Below are positions 17,291-26,290 of a stretch of 64,000 bases of DNA, piece by piece. Position 1 is the first letter of the stretch; each line of letters begins with the position of its first letter. The position numbers and the translations under genes were made by a program. Location: positions 848,501-912,500 of the forward strand of contig NZ_CP042261.1 in the NCBI RefSeq assembly GCF_007855645.1, in the 5' to 3' direction. This stretch comes from Qingshengfaniella alkalisoli. Lineage in GTDB: Bacteria > Pseudomonadota > Alphaproteobacteria > Rhodobacterales > Rhodobacteraceae. Under the pieces are notes generated by a model that did no database searches, was not told the DNA's origin, and was given only the letters and a program-made list of their open reading frames with translations.

Positions 17291-18475
17291 ATGACTGCAA
17301 CTACTTTGAAGAACGTGCGTCCGATGGGCGCGGAAGCCATAGATCTGCATATCGTGGAGGGGCGTTTTGCCAGCGCAGCACCCGAGGGGGAGGCCGAGGT
17401 GGTCGATTGTGGCGGGCGTATCCTGGTTCCCGGTTTCGTCGAGGCCCATACCCATCTCGACAAGTCCCTGCTCGGGTTGCCCTGGTACCGCAATGAGGTC
17501 GGTCCCCGTCTGATCGACAAGATCGACAATGAGCGGCAGGTCAAAGTTTCACTGGGCCTCGATCCCCAGGTGCAAAGCGAACGCCACGCGATCCTCGCCA
17601 TGTCGTACGGGTGCACCCATATCCGCAGTCATGTCGATGTGGACACGCATCACGGGTTAGCAGGTATCGAGGGCGTGATGGCCACCCGCGAAAAACTGAC
17701 CGGCCTGATCGATATCGAGATAGTTGCCTTTCCACAGTCCGGAATGATGCGCCGGCCCGGCACAGCCGAGTTGATGGACGAGGCGTTGTCGCTCGGCGCG
17801 GATCTGGTCGGCGGAATCGATCCCTGCGGGATGGAACATGATCCCAAGGGTCATCTCGACACTGTGTTTGCCCTGGCCGAGAAACACGGCAAGCCGGTGG
17901 ATATTCATCTGCACGAACGCGATGCCCTTGGCTGGTTCTCCATGGAAGAAATCATCGATCGGACAGTGGCTCTCGGCATGCAGGGCAACGTGTCGATCAG
18001 CCATGCCTTCTGCCTTGGGGCGCTGGATCGGGCCTACGTGGCGGGGTTGCAGGAAAAACTGGCCGAGAATCGCATTCACATCCTGACCACCGCTCCGGCA
18101 TCGGCTCCCGTGCCGCTGGTCAAGGAATTGAAGGCTTATGGAATCCTGACCGGCGCGGGCTGCGATGGAATTCGCGACACGTGGGGACCGTACGGCAATT
18201 CGGACATGCTGGAAAAGGCCATGCATATCGGGATGCGCAACAATCTGCGTCGCGACGACGAGGTGGAACTGGCGCTCGAAATCTGCACCAAAGGAGGAGC
18301 AGCGGTGCTCGGTCTGAAGGATTACGGGCTTGGATTCGGCTGCCGTGCCGACTGCGTGCTTGTCGAAGGCGAAACCCTGGCCGAGGCGGTTGCGCTTCAT
18401 GCCCCGCGCAAGCTGGTGCTCAAAGGTGGGCGGGTGATCACGCGCGACGGCAAATGTGTGATCGAGGCACCCTGA
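17291..18475 (+). CDS. cytosine-deaminase-like amidohydrolase
   Basis: The product is 394 aa, of the amidohydrolase superfamily, closest in pattern to bacterial cytosine deaminase and AtzC-type enzymes. The metal motif is HTHLDK (H53, H55). Further ligands and catalytic residues are DIHLHE (H206-E209), SISHAF (H238) and GCDGIRD (D292). Such enzymes hydrolyse C-N bonds on ring or exocyclic amino groups. The substrate is unknown but is probably what the linked ABC system imports. No signal peptide, so cytoplasmic. ATG 17291 lies 5 bp after the permease stop. Confidence 0.85.
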   Translation: MTATTLKNVRPMGAEAIDLHIVEGRFASAAPEGEAEVVDCGGRILVPGFVEAHTHLDKSLLGLPWYRNEVGPRLIDKIDNERQVKVSLGLDPQVQSERHAILAMSYGCTHIRSHVDVDTHHGLAGIEGVMATREKLTGLIDIEIVAFPQSGMMRRPGTAELMDEALSLGADLVGGIDPCGMEHDPKGHLDTVFALAEKHGKPVDIHLHERDALGWFSMEEIIDRTVALGMQGNVSISHAFCLGALDRAYVAGLQEKLAENRIHILTTAPASAPVPLVKELKAYGILTGAGCDGIRDTWGPYGNSDMLEKAMHIGMRNNLRRDDEVELALEICTKGGAAVLGLKDYGLGFGCRADCVLVEGETLAEAVALHAPRKLVLKGGRVITRDGKCVIEAP

Positions 18476-19913
18476 TGGCGGATCGCACGCTCCTGACGGC
18501 CCGCTGGGTCATCGGTCACCACGCCGGACGTCATGTCGTTCACGAAAACGGTGTGGTGATCATCGAAGGCGACGTGGTTTTGCATGTGGGCGCGGCCTTC
18601 AGCGGCGAGGTGGCGCGGCGGTTCGACTACGGAGAGGCGGTGATCTCGCCGGGCTTTATCGATCTCGATGCGTTGTCCGATCTGGATACGACCATTCTGG
18701 GCTACGACAACGGCCCCGCGTGGAAGAAAGGGCGCGTCTGGCCGGAAAGCTACGTCGCCCGTGGACCCTACGAGATGTATTCCGAAGAAGAACTGGCATT
18801 TCAGAAGAGGCACGCTTTCGCCCATCTCATCCGGAACGGAGTTACCACGGCACTTCCCATTGCCTCTCTGTTCTACCGCGAATGGGGAGAAACGGTCGCC
18901 GAGTTCGACGCGACGGCGGCCGCTGCGGATGAACTGGGCCTGCGGGTCTATCTCGGTCCGGCCTACCGTACCGGGGGTCAGGTGACCGATGCGGCGGGCA
19001 ACATACGGGCTGTCTATGACGAGGCGCGCGGGCTTGCCGGATTGGCGGGGGCGGCGGAGTTTGCAGCGCGCATAGATGGGCGGGCCAATGGGCGCATCCG
19101 CGCGATGTTCTCTCCGGATCGGATCGAGACATGCACCGAGGCTCTTTTGCAGCGCACGACCGCGATTGCCGCAGAGATGGGCGCGCCGGTGCGTCAGCAC
19201 TGCGCCCAGTCCGCGGTCGAGCTTCGACTCATGCGCGAACAACACGGTTGCGCGCCGATCGAGTGGCTGCACCGGATCGGGGCGCTGCGGGCGAACTGGC
19301 TGTTGCCGCACGGCACCCAGGCGACCGAGGCAGAGTTCGACCTGATCTCGCCCAGGCAGGGGCGACGCTTGTCCACTGCCCGCTGGTCTCGGCGCGACAT
19401 GGTGGTCTGCTGAACAGCTTTCCCGATTGTCGCGCGCGGGGCATCAATATCGGCCTCGGGACTGATACGTTCCCGGCCGACATGATCCTGAATATGCAGC
19501 TGGGCATGATGACAGCCCGGATGGCGGCAGGAATGGACCGGATACGTTCTGAGGATATGTTTGATGCGGCTACTTTGGGCGGCGCATCGGCGCTGAACCG
19601 CCCGGATCTTGGCCGTCTGGAGGCCGGATCGAAAGCCGACATCACCGTGGTCGACTTCAGCCGAACCTTGCAGGGGTCCGATCCGGTGCAATCGCTGATG
19701 ACGTCGGCCTCAGGGCGTGACGTCTGCGACGTCTGGATCGATGGGCGACGCGTGATGGCCGATCGCACGATTCCCGGCATCGACGAGGTAGCCGACGCGG
19801 CTCGTGCGCAGGCCCAGTTCGACGGTCTGATCGCGAAATACCCCGAACGCACGGTCGGCCATCCGCCACTGCGTGACATCTTCACACCCAGCTATGAGAG
19901 GTGCCGACAATGA
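18475..19913 (+). pseudogene. amidohydrolase, second of the operon, disrupted by one frameshift
   Basis: The ATG at 18475 overlaps the preceding stop. The frame reads through residue 292 or so, then the homologous sequence continues in the -1 frame (GATLVHCPLVSARHGG onward) to the stop at 19911-19913. One base is missing near 19348-19356, in TCGCCCAGG; restoring it gives about 479 aa. The C-terminal part keeps VHCP and LGTDTFPADM, typical of ATZ/TRZ-like amidohydrolases. The usual N-terminal HxH is replaced by D-L-D (D63, D65 in PGFIDLDAL). Codon use is intact on both sides, so decay is recent or the base was lost in sequencing. Confidence 0.75.
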
Positions 19914-20890
19914 ACGACGTGGTTCTGGACGTTCAGGGTCTGTGTGTCGAGTTTCCGACCAGAAAGAGCGCGCTGACCGCCGTTGATGATATCTCGTTGC
20001 AAATTCGACGCGGCGAGATTCTAGGCATCGTGGGAGAGTCCGGCGCAGGCAAATCCATGACAGGCATGGCAATCCTTGGGCTTCTGGAGCCTCCGGGTCG
20101 GATCGCTGCCGGGTCGATCCGTCTCTCGGGCGACCGGATCGACAATCTCGATGATCGGGCGATGCAAAGAATCAGGGGGCGGAGGATCGGGGCGATCTTT
20201 CAGGATCCGCTGACCTCGCTGAACCCGCTGTTCAGGGTCGGCGATCAATTGGTCGAAACCATCCGCTTGCACACTGCACTCGACAAGAGGCAGGCCCGGG
20301 AACGTGCCAAGGGACTGATGCATGAGGTGGGTATCCCGGCCGTCGAGGAGAGGATAGATAACTATCCGCACCAGTTCTCTGGCGGGATGCGTCAGCGGAT
20401 CGTGATCGCGCTCGCGCTTTGTGGCGAGCCGGAGTTGATCGTCGCCGACGAGCCGACAACTGCGCTCGACGTCTCCATCCAGGCGCAGATCACCGCACTG
20501 CTGAAGCGGCTTTGTCGCGACCGAGGCACTGCGGTGATGCTCGTGACGCATGACATGGGCGTTATCGCAGAAACCGCAGATCGGGTTGCCGTCATGTATG
20601 CGGGGCGGCTGGCAGAGGTCGGCGCGGTTGACGATGTCGTGCGCCGTCCGCGACACCCCTATACGAAGGGTTTGATGGGCTCGATCCCGTCGCTTCGCAG
20701 CGACGTCGAGGAATTGCAGATGATTCCCGGCTCGATGCCCCGTTTGGACGCTATTCCTCAGGGCTGTGCTTTCAATCCACGCTGCGCCAGCGCCGGACCG
20801 CGATGCAAACGCGAGCTGCCCCGCATCGCCGATGCTGGACCCACAGGTGCCGCTGCATGCTGGCTTGCAACAGAAGGAGCCGTCGCATGA
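19910..20890 (+). CDS. ABC transporter ATP-binding protein (DppD/OppD type)
   Basis: The product is 326 aa. Walker A is GESGAGKS (42-49), the Q-loop FQDPLTSLNP, the signature FSGGMRQR and Walker B LIVADEPTTALD. The C-terminal block GCAFNPRCASAGPRCKRE is the oligopeptide-transporter extension whose cysteines can bind an iron-sulfur cluster in some homologues. ATG 19910 overlaps the amidohydrolase stop by 4 bp and follows GAGAGGTG. It pairs with the next ATPase to power the transporter. Confidence 0.94.
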   Translation: MNDVVLDVQGLCVEFPTRKSALTAVDDISLQIRRGEILGIVGESGAGKSMTGMAILGLLEPPGRIAAGSIRLSGDRIDNLDDRAMQRIRGRRIGAIFQDPLTSLNPLFRVGDQLVETIRLHTALDKRQARERAKGLMHEVGIPAVEERIDNYPHQFSGGMRQRIVIALALCGEPELIVADEPTTALDVSIQAQITALLKRLCRDRGTAVMLVTHDMGVIAETADRVAVMYAGRLAEVGAVDDVVRRPRHPYTKGLMGSIPSLRSDVEELQMIPGSMPRLDAIPQGCAFNPRCASAGPRCKRELPRIADAGPTGAAACWLATEGAVA

Positions 20891-21852
20891 CCATTCGTCC
20901 CAACGCCATTCTCGAGGTTGACGCGTTGGAGCGCCGATTCGATGTGTCGGCACCGTGGCTCAACAGGCTGATTGAACGCAAGCCGCGCCGCACGCTGCGC
21001 GCTGTGGATGGCGTTGATTTCGTCATCCAGCGCGGGCAAACCTTGGCGCTTGTCGGGGAAAGCGGCTGCGGCAAGAGTACCATCGCCAAGCTGGTGACGG
21101 GCCTGCACGCTCCGTCGAATGGCAGCATCAGGTTTCACGGCGATCGCGACAGGCTGCAGATGATCTTTCAGGATCCCTATGCCAGCCTTAACCCCAGATG
21201 GCGGGTCGCACGTCTCATCGCCGAGCCGTTGCGCACGCTGCGCCCAGACACGCCCCCCGGCGAGGTTTCCGCACGGGTAGACGAGCTGTTGCGCACAGTC
21301 GGACTCGCTCCCTCGGATGGGCTGAAATACCCGCACCAGTTTTCCGGCGGCCAGCGGCAGCGGATTTCGATTGCCAGGGCGCTGGCAGGCGAGCCGGAAT
21401 TCCTGGTGTGCGACGAGCCGACCTCGGCGTTGGATGTCTCCGTGCAGGCGCAAGTCCTGAACTTGATGAAGCGGCTTCAGAAGCAAATGGAGCTGACCTA
21501 TCTCTTCATCAGCCATGACCTGAGCGTGGTGCGCCACATGGCCGATGTAATCGCGGTGATGTATCTGGGGAGGATCGTCGAGATCCAGCCCACCGCAGAC
21601 CTGTTTTCCAACCCCTTGCATCCCTATACGCGCTTGCTGCTGGATACGATACCCGATTTGGAGATGCCGAAGCGTGACCGCAGTCCGATGGGCGGCGAGG
21701 TGCCGTCTCCGGTCTCGCCGCCCTCCGGGTGCAGCTTTCATCCGCGTTGCCCCGTGGCGTTTGATCGCTGTAAGGTCGAGCGTCCACAGCGGCGTACAGA
21801 TGTGTGGAACCGGCGGGTGGCATGTTTTGCAGCCGAACCCGGACACATATGA
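20887..21852 (+). CDS. ABC transporter ATP-binding protein (DppF/OppF type)
   Basis: The product is 321 aa. Residues 25-42 hold the OppF-type insertion before Walker A (WLNRLIERKPRRTLRAVDGV). Walker A is GESGCGKST, the signature FSGGQRQR, Walker B FLVCDEPTSALD and H-loop ISHDLSVV. The C-terminal GCSFHPRCPVAFDRCKVE extension is present. The start overlaps the previous stop (ATGA at 20887). This is the last gene of the operon; no obvious terminator follows on this strand. Confidence 0.94.
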   Translation: MTIRPNAILEVDALERRFDVSAPWLNRLIERKPRRTLRAVDGVDFVIQRGQTLALVGESGCGKSTIAKLVTGLHAPSNGSIRFHGDRDRLQMIFQDPYASLNPRWRVARLIAEPLRTLRPDTPPGEVSARVDELLRTVGLAPSDGLKYPHQFSGGQRQRISIARALAGEPEFLVCDEPTSALDVSVQAQVLNLMKRLQKQMELTYLFISHDLSVVRHMADVIAVMYLGRIVEIQPTADLFSNPLHPYTRLLLDTIPDLEMPKRDRSPMGGEVPSPVSPPSGCSFHPRCPVAFDRCKVERPQRRTDVWNRRVACFAAEPGHI

Positions 21853-22087
21853 CAAATCCCCTATGCGTTGCCTCATGGAGTTTCCGGACGGATACTCGAA
21901 ACCCTCGGAACGGAACCCTTCGTCGCTATGGCAGCAAGGAACAGCAGGAATGCCGGTGCGGGAAATAACCAGTTTTCGATGATCTGCGACAGGGTTTCCT
22001 GCGCGACCTAGGTAGTCCTATCAGCGATGTACAACGGGTCGAGCGATCTTTATCGAATATCTGGAGAGACCATAGGTTATCGTGAAA
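21853..22087. other. intergenic gap between convergent operons
   Basis: Between the ABC operon and dnaB I see no gene with a start codon. A 43-codon stretch on the minus strand (about 22015 to 21880) reads VAQETLSQIIENWLFPAPAFLLFLAA, like a membrane helix, but follows a stop directly and has no start codon. It may be a relic or chance. Confidence 0.3.
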
Positions 22088-22109
22088 GGGCCAGTCTGTT
22101 GACTGGCCC
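22088..22109 (-). terminator. terminator of dnaB
   Basis: GGGCCAGTC and GACTGGCCC (22088-22096 and 22101-22109) form a perfect 9-bp stem with a 4-nt loop. It lies just after the dnaB stop, followed on the minus strand by TTTCACG. Confidence 0.75.
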
Positions 22110-22113
22110 AATT

Positions 22114-23613
22114 CTAGAAACTGTCGCTGCCTTGCTGATAGCCTTTCACAAGGTTGCCAAAGCGAGTAAAACGACCTTCGAAGCTTAGTTCTACGGTTCC
22201 GATCGGCCCGTGACGCTGCTTGCCGATGACAACCTCGGCCTTGCCGTGGACACGTTCCATGGCTTCCTGCCACTTCGCCATTTCTTCCAGCTTGTCGTCG
22301 CCCGGCTTCTCGCGTTCCTTGTAGTACTCTTCACGGTAAACGAACATCACGACGTCGGCGTCCTGCTCGATCGAGCCCGATTCACGCAGGTCCGACAGTT
22401 GCGGTCGTTTGTCGTCGCGGTTTTCGACTTGGCGCGACAACTGCGACAGCGCGACCACCGGAATATCCAACTCCTTGGCGATGGCCTTCAGGCCCTGCGT
22501 GATCTCGGACACCTCGTTCACACGGCTGTCCTTTGCGGTCGCGGGGCGCACAAGCTGCAGATAGTCCACGAAGAGCGCATCCAACCCATGCGTCCGCTTC
22601 AGGCGACGTGCGCGGGCGGCCAGCTGGCTGATGGGCAGGGCGGGGGTGTCGTCAATGAACAGCGGACAGGATTCCAGCGTTTTGGCGGCCTCGACAAACC
22701 GGCGGAATTCTCCTTCGGTCATGTCGCCGCGCCGGATCTGCTCCGATGGAACTTCAGCGGCTTCCGACAGAACCCGCGCGGCCAGTTGCTCGGCCGACAT
22801 TTCCAGGCTGTAAAAGCCCACGACGCCGCCGTTGACGGTGCCTTCGGTCCCGTCAGGCAGCATGCCCTTCCTGTAGCTCTTGGCGATATTGAATGCGATA
22901 TTCGTGGCAAGCGAAGTCTTACCCATCGACGGGCGTCCCGCCAGGATCAGAAGGTCGGAACGGTGCAATCCGCCCAGCTTCTTGTCCAGGTCTTCCAGCC
23001 CCGTGGAGACCCCCGCAAGCCCGCCGTCACGCTGATAGGCGGCGTTGGCAACATAAACAGCATCTGTCACGGCCCGCAGGAAGGACTGGAACCCGCTATC
23101 CGTCTTGCCTTGCTCGGACAATTTGTAAAGCTTCTGCTCGGCTTCGACGATCTGGTCGCGCGGCTCGCTTTCGACATCGACCTTGCCCGCGCGATCCGCA
23201 ATGTCACGGCCCAGCCCGATCAGTTCGCGCCGGATCGCCATGTCATAAATGAGTTGCGCATAGTCCTTCGCCGCGAAGGTCGAGATTGCCGCGCCGGCGA
23301 GTTTCACCAGGTAGGATGCGCCGCCAAGTTCTTTCAGCCCTTCGTCATCTTCGAGAAAGCTTGCAAGCGTGACCGGGGTGACCAGCGCGTTCTTGGCAAT
23401 CCTGCTGGCGGCGACCTCGAAGATTCGCGCATGCACCGGGTCATAGAAATGCGTAGGATTCACAACCGGTGCGATACGGTCGTAGATCTGGTCGTTGGTC
23501 AGCAACGCACCCAGAAGCTGCTGCTCTGCTTCGATGGAGTGCGGTAGCGTCCCCTCGTCAACGCCGGGACGTGTTGCCGAAGACGCTACCGCCATGCCTG
23601 TCATGTCATTCAT
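22114..23613 (-). CDS. dnaB: replicative DNA helicase DnaB
   Basis: The product is 499 aa. The N-terminal domain (about 20-125, PHSIEAEQQLLGALLTN) mediates hexamer formation and primase contact. The RecA-like motor has Walker A GRPSMGKTSLA, Walker B ALFVDYLQL and the DnaB signature VALSQLSRQVENRDDKRPQLSDLRESGSIEQDAD. It unwinds the replication fork. No intein or insertion is seen. The start at 23613 follows the usual short unstructured N-terminus; ATGs a few codons in are possible. Two DnaA-box-like repeats lie just upstream. Confidence 0.97.
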   Translation of the reverse strand: MNDMTGMAVASSATRPGVDEGTLPHSIEAEQQLLGALLTNDQIYDRIAPVVNPTHFYDPVHARIFEVAASRIAKNALVTPVTLASFLEDDEGLKELGGASYLVKLAGAAISTFAAKDYAQLIYDMAIRRELIGLGRDIADRAGKVDVESEPRDQIVEAEQKLYKLSEQGKTDSGFQSFLRAVTDAVYVANAAYQRDGGLAGVSTGLEDLDKKLGGLHRSDLLILAGRPSMGKTSLATNIAFNIAKSYRKGMLPDGTEGTVNGGVVGFYSLEMSAEQLAARVLSEAAEVPSEQIRRGDMTEGEFRRFVEAAKTLESCPLFIDDTPALPISQLAARARRLKRTHGLDALFVDYLQLVRPATAKDSRVNEVSEITQGLKAIAKELDIPVVALSQLSRQVENRDDKRPQLSDLRESGSIEQDADVVMFVYREEYYKEREKPGDDKLEEMAKWQEAMERVHGKAEVVIGKQRHGPIGTVELSFEGRFTRFGNLVKGYQQGSDSF

Positions 23614-23697
23614 GCCTGCCTCCCCGCTCGGACCCTGCCTTTTTTATATGACCACGGCTGATACGCTGTCGGGCACATGCAAGGCAATCGGGATATC

Positions 23698-23719
23698 CCT
23701 GTGGGTAACCTGTGGGTAA
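23698..23719. repeat. tandem 11-bp repeat upstream of dnaB, DnaA-box-like
   Basis: CCTGTGGGTAA occurs twice in direct succession (23698-23708, 23709-23719). On the minus strand each copy reads TTACCCACAGG; its TTACCCACA differs from the DnaA box TTATCCACA at one base. It lies 85 bp before the dnaB start. Confidence 0.4.
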
Positions 23720-23852
23720 ATTTTGCTCGGTTCTGCCTACCTCATCTTGCGGGACAGACCCCCATCACGTCAAGATATCGCTGCACAAGCAAGGCTTCGC
23801 CGAGCGAAATAATTCATTTGGCGGTTACCTTCCGGCCTTGTCTGTGAGTCGT

Positions 23853-24530
23853 TCATCCCTGTCGCGCCTCTTGCCATTCACGCGGCGCGTTCAGGAAGGT
23901 CTCAACTTCGGACAAAGTTTCGCCATCGAAGGCCTCGCTCGCCTTGGCCTCCGCCAGAACGTCATGCCACGTGCACAGCGAATGCAGCTTCACGCCGTGA
24001 TCGCCCAGCGTCTTTTCCGTCTCCGGGAAGATGCCGTAATAGAAGATCACCGCCGTGTGACCGCAGCTTGCGCCGGTGTTGCGGATGGCATCCACGAAGC
24101 TCAGCTTGGACCCGCCATCCGTGGTCAGATCCTCGACCAGAAGAACCCGGTCCGATTCGTCCATCACACCTTCGATCCGTGCGTTGCGGCCGTAGCCTTT
24201 GGGCTTCTTGCGCACATAGGTCATCGGCAGGTCCATGCGTTCCGCGACCATCGCGGCAAAGGGAATGCCAGCCGTTTCGCCGCCAGCGATGTTGGTGAAG
24301 GCTTCAAAGCCGGCGTCACGCATCACGGTGCAGGTCAGAAAATCCATCAATGTAGACCGGATGCGCGGGTAGGAGATCAACTTGCGGCAGTCGATATAGG
24401 TCGGAGATGGCAGGCCGGAGGCCAGCGTATAGGGTTCCGCCGCATTGAAATGTACCGCCTTGATTTCCAACAGCATCCGCGCGGTCAGCCGGGCGATTTC
24501 GTCTTTCGGGGGGAAGGAAGTGGGCAGCAT
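23853..24530 (-). CDS. pyrE: orotate phosphoribosyltransferase
   Basis: The product is 225 aa. It carries the PRPP-binding motif [21 protein letters not shown] and catalytic-loop residues [19 protein letters not shown]. It makes orotidine 5'-phosphate in pyrimidine synthesis. It lies 5 bp after the small kinase gene and is last in a pyrC-kinase-pyrE operon, so both pyrimidine enzymes are probably co-regulated. Length and motifs match the alphaproteobacterial form. Confidence 0.95.
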   Translation of the reverse strand: MLPTSFPPKDEIARLTARMLLEIKAVHFNAAEPYTLASGLPSPTYIDCRKLISYPRIRSTLMDFLTCTVMRDAGFEAFTNIAGGETAGIPFAAMVAERMDLPMTYVRKKPKGYGRNARIEGVMDESDRVLLVEDLTTDGGSKLSFVDAIRNTGASCGHTAVIFYYGIFPETEKTLGDHGVKLHSLCTWHDVLAEAKASEAFDGETLSEVETFLNAPREWQEARQG

Positions 24531-24535
24531 CGGAT

Positions 24536-25066
24536 CTATCTTTCGAGTTGGAGCAAGGGTGTGTCGCGGAGCACGATTTGTGCCAGTTCTTCGGGTGGCC
24601 GATCATTTGTGTCCAGGGACAGGTCGGGGTCCGGAGCGGAGTGGAGAATGCCGACAAGTTCGGCCGCGCGTGCCACATGCCAGTTCAGCGTTTCACCTGT
24701 CTCGCGCATTGCAAGTCGGCTCGCGATTGTCATGTCATCGGCCAAAAGCATGACATGCGTTACGTGATCTGCCTTGAGTGCCAACTGGATACGATCAATA
24801 TCCTCCTGGGTTTCGCAAACCCGCGCAACGATGAAGACCTCAATCCCGAGCGACGCGTAGCCGGGCTGCAAAGCACGAAGCTGGCTCGCAGCGAAGATCG
24901 CGGCAAACGGGTCTGATGCGTCACGCGGGTAAAACTGCGTCAAGGCATCAAGGTCGATTTGCGCGTGCGCGATTTCCTGCTGCTCAAGCAATTTGCCGAG
25001 GGCGGCGGCAAGTGATGATTTGCCGACGCCGCATGGCCCATTGATGAGAAGTAACCCTGTGGGCAT
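24536..25066 (-). CDS. small P-loop kinase-like protein in the pyrimidine operon
   Basis: The product is 176 aa. It opens [23 protein letters not shown], a clear Walker A (GPCGVGKSS). An acidic IDLDAL segment follows near residue 38, then a nucleoside-kinase-like fold with [10 protein letters not shown]. It resembles AAA_33/zeta-like or shikimate/adenylylsulfate-type small kinases but lacks features that name a substrate. It is packed between pyrC (6-bp gap) and pyrE (5-bp gap), so it is co-transcribed with them. A role in nucleotide metabolism is inference. Confidence 0.72.
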   Translation of the reverse strand: MPTGLLLINGPCGVGKSSLAAALGKLLEQQEIAHAQIDLDALTQFYPRDASDPFAAIFAASQLRALQPGYASLGIEVFIVARVCETQEDIDRIQLALKADHVTHVMLLADDMTIASRLAMRETGETLNWHVARAAELVGILHSAPDPDLSLDTNDRPPEELAQIVLRDTPLLQLER

Positions 25067-25072
25067 GGTTGA

Positions 25073-26113
25073 TCAGCTTACCCGCCAGTGCAACGGGAAG
25101 CCGGGATCGAAGACGGTGATGGGGCCGTCTTCGGTGTCGATCTTGTCGGGGTAGCTGACCGCATCGCCCTTTGTCAGGGTGATGGTCGCGTCATTCGCGG
25201 GCAGACCGTAGAAAGCGGGACCGTTCAGGCTGGCGAAACCTTCCAGCCTGTCCATGGCGCCCGCTTGCTCGAACACTGCGGCCAGGCAGGACATGGTATT
25301 GGTGGCGGTGAATATCCCGGCGCAGCCGCAGGCGCTTTCCTTGTTGGGATCGGTGTGCGGCGCGCTGTCGGTCCCAAGGAAGAATCGCGGGTCACCCGAC
25401 GTCGCCGCCTTGATCAACGCGTCACGATGCGCCGCACGCTTGGCCACTGGCAGGCAGTAGTAGTGCGGCTTGATTCCACCCACGAGGATGTGGTTGCGGT
25501 CTATGATCAGATGATGCGTCGTGATCGTTGCGCCGATCGAACCCTCCGGCTGCGATTTGGCATAGTCTACACCGTTACTCGTCGTGATGTGCTCCATTAC
25601 GACTTTCAGTTCCGGAACGCGGGTCCGCAGCGGGTCGAGTATGCGGTCGATGAACACGGCTTCACGGTCGAAGATGTCGATCTCCGCATCCGTCACTTCG
25701 CCATGGACACAGAGCGGCAAGCCGATCTCGGCCATTTTTTCAAGAACACCCTGCACCTTGTCGAAGTCGCGCACGCCCGATGCGGAATTGGTCGTGGCAC
25801 CTGCGGGATACAGCTTGACCGCGCTGATCAACCCGCTTTCGCTGGCTGCGGCCACATCGGCGGGGTCGGTATCTTCGGTAAGATACAACGTCATCAGGGG
25901 GCGGAAATCCGCGCCATCGGGCAGGGCGGCCATGATGCGGTCGCGATAGCCTTCGGCGTCGGTCGCGGTCACGACCGGCGGCACGAGGTTCGGCATGATG
26001 ATGGCGCGCCCGAAATGGCGTGCGGTTTCGGGAAGGACCGCACGCAGCACCGCGCCATCGCGCAGATGCAGGTGCCAGTCGTCGGGGCGGCGGATCGTCA
26101 GGGTCTGGGTCAT
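25073..26113 (-). CDS. pyrC: dihydroorotase (class II)
   Basis: The product is 346 aa, the size of the E. coli type. The metal motif [10 protein letters not shown] is near residue 11; later ligands lie in [20 protein letters not shown] and LGTDSAPH. It closes carbamoyl aspartate to dihydroorotate. The ATG at 26113 gives a start [20 protein letters not shown] that matches the family; longer in-frame starts would run towards ureD. It heads the minus-strand pyrC-kinase-pyrE operon and is divergent from the urease genes. Confidence 0.96.
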   Translation of the reverse strand: MTQTLTIRRPDDWHLHLRDGAVLRAVLPETARHFGRAIIMPNLVPPVVTATDAEGYRDRIMAALPDGADFRPLMTLYLTEDTDPADVAAASESGLISAVKLYPAGATTNSASGVRDFDKVQGVLEKMAEIGLPLCVHGEVTDAEIDIFDREAVFIDRILDPLRTRVPELKVVMEHITTSNGVDYAKSQPEGSIGATITTHHLIIDRNHILVGGIKPHYYCLPVAKRAAHRDALIKAATSGDPRFFLGTDSAPHTDPNKESACGCAGIFTATNTMSCLAAVFEQAGAMDRLEGFASLNGPAFYGLPANDATITLTKGDAVSYPDKIDTEDGPITVFDPGFPLHWRVS

Positions 26114-26202
26114 GGCAGTGGGACTACACGAAAACAGATATGACGCGCCAGAGGCATCATGCCGTCGAGAGATGCCAAATAAACAGGCATTGCGCGAAAT
26201 TC

Positions 26203-26246
26203 TGTGCGCTTGGGGTGCAATCATGGGGGAGATGCTGTTGCGGCCC
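26203..26246 (+). promoter_or_regulatory. possible nitrogen-regulated promoter elements of the urease operon
   Basis: TGTGCGCTTGGGGTGCA (26203-26219) resembles the NtrC site TGCAC-N7-GTGCA, with a perfect right half GGTGCA and a weak left half. Close downstream, GGAGATGCTGTTGC has the GG-N10-GC spacing of a sigma-54 promoter, with TTGC at the -12 position. Both lie within 90 bp of ureD. Confidence 0.3.
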
Positions 26247-26290
26247 GCGCGCAGCGATTGATAGCGTGAGCCCGAACAACAGGAGCCCAA

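Noticed and set aside
17291-18475. Naming this gene codA
   Set aside because: The motif set fits cytosine deaminase-like enzymes broadly, but operon context and sequence do not establish cytosine as substrate.
22210-23547. Open frame of 445 codons on the plus strand opposite dnaB
   Set aside because: It is the antisense of dnaB, whose motifs are unmistakable; no recognisable domain on this strand.
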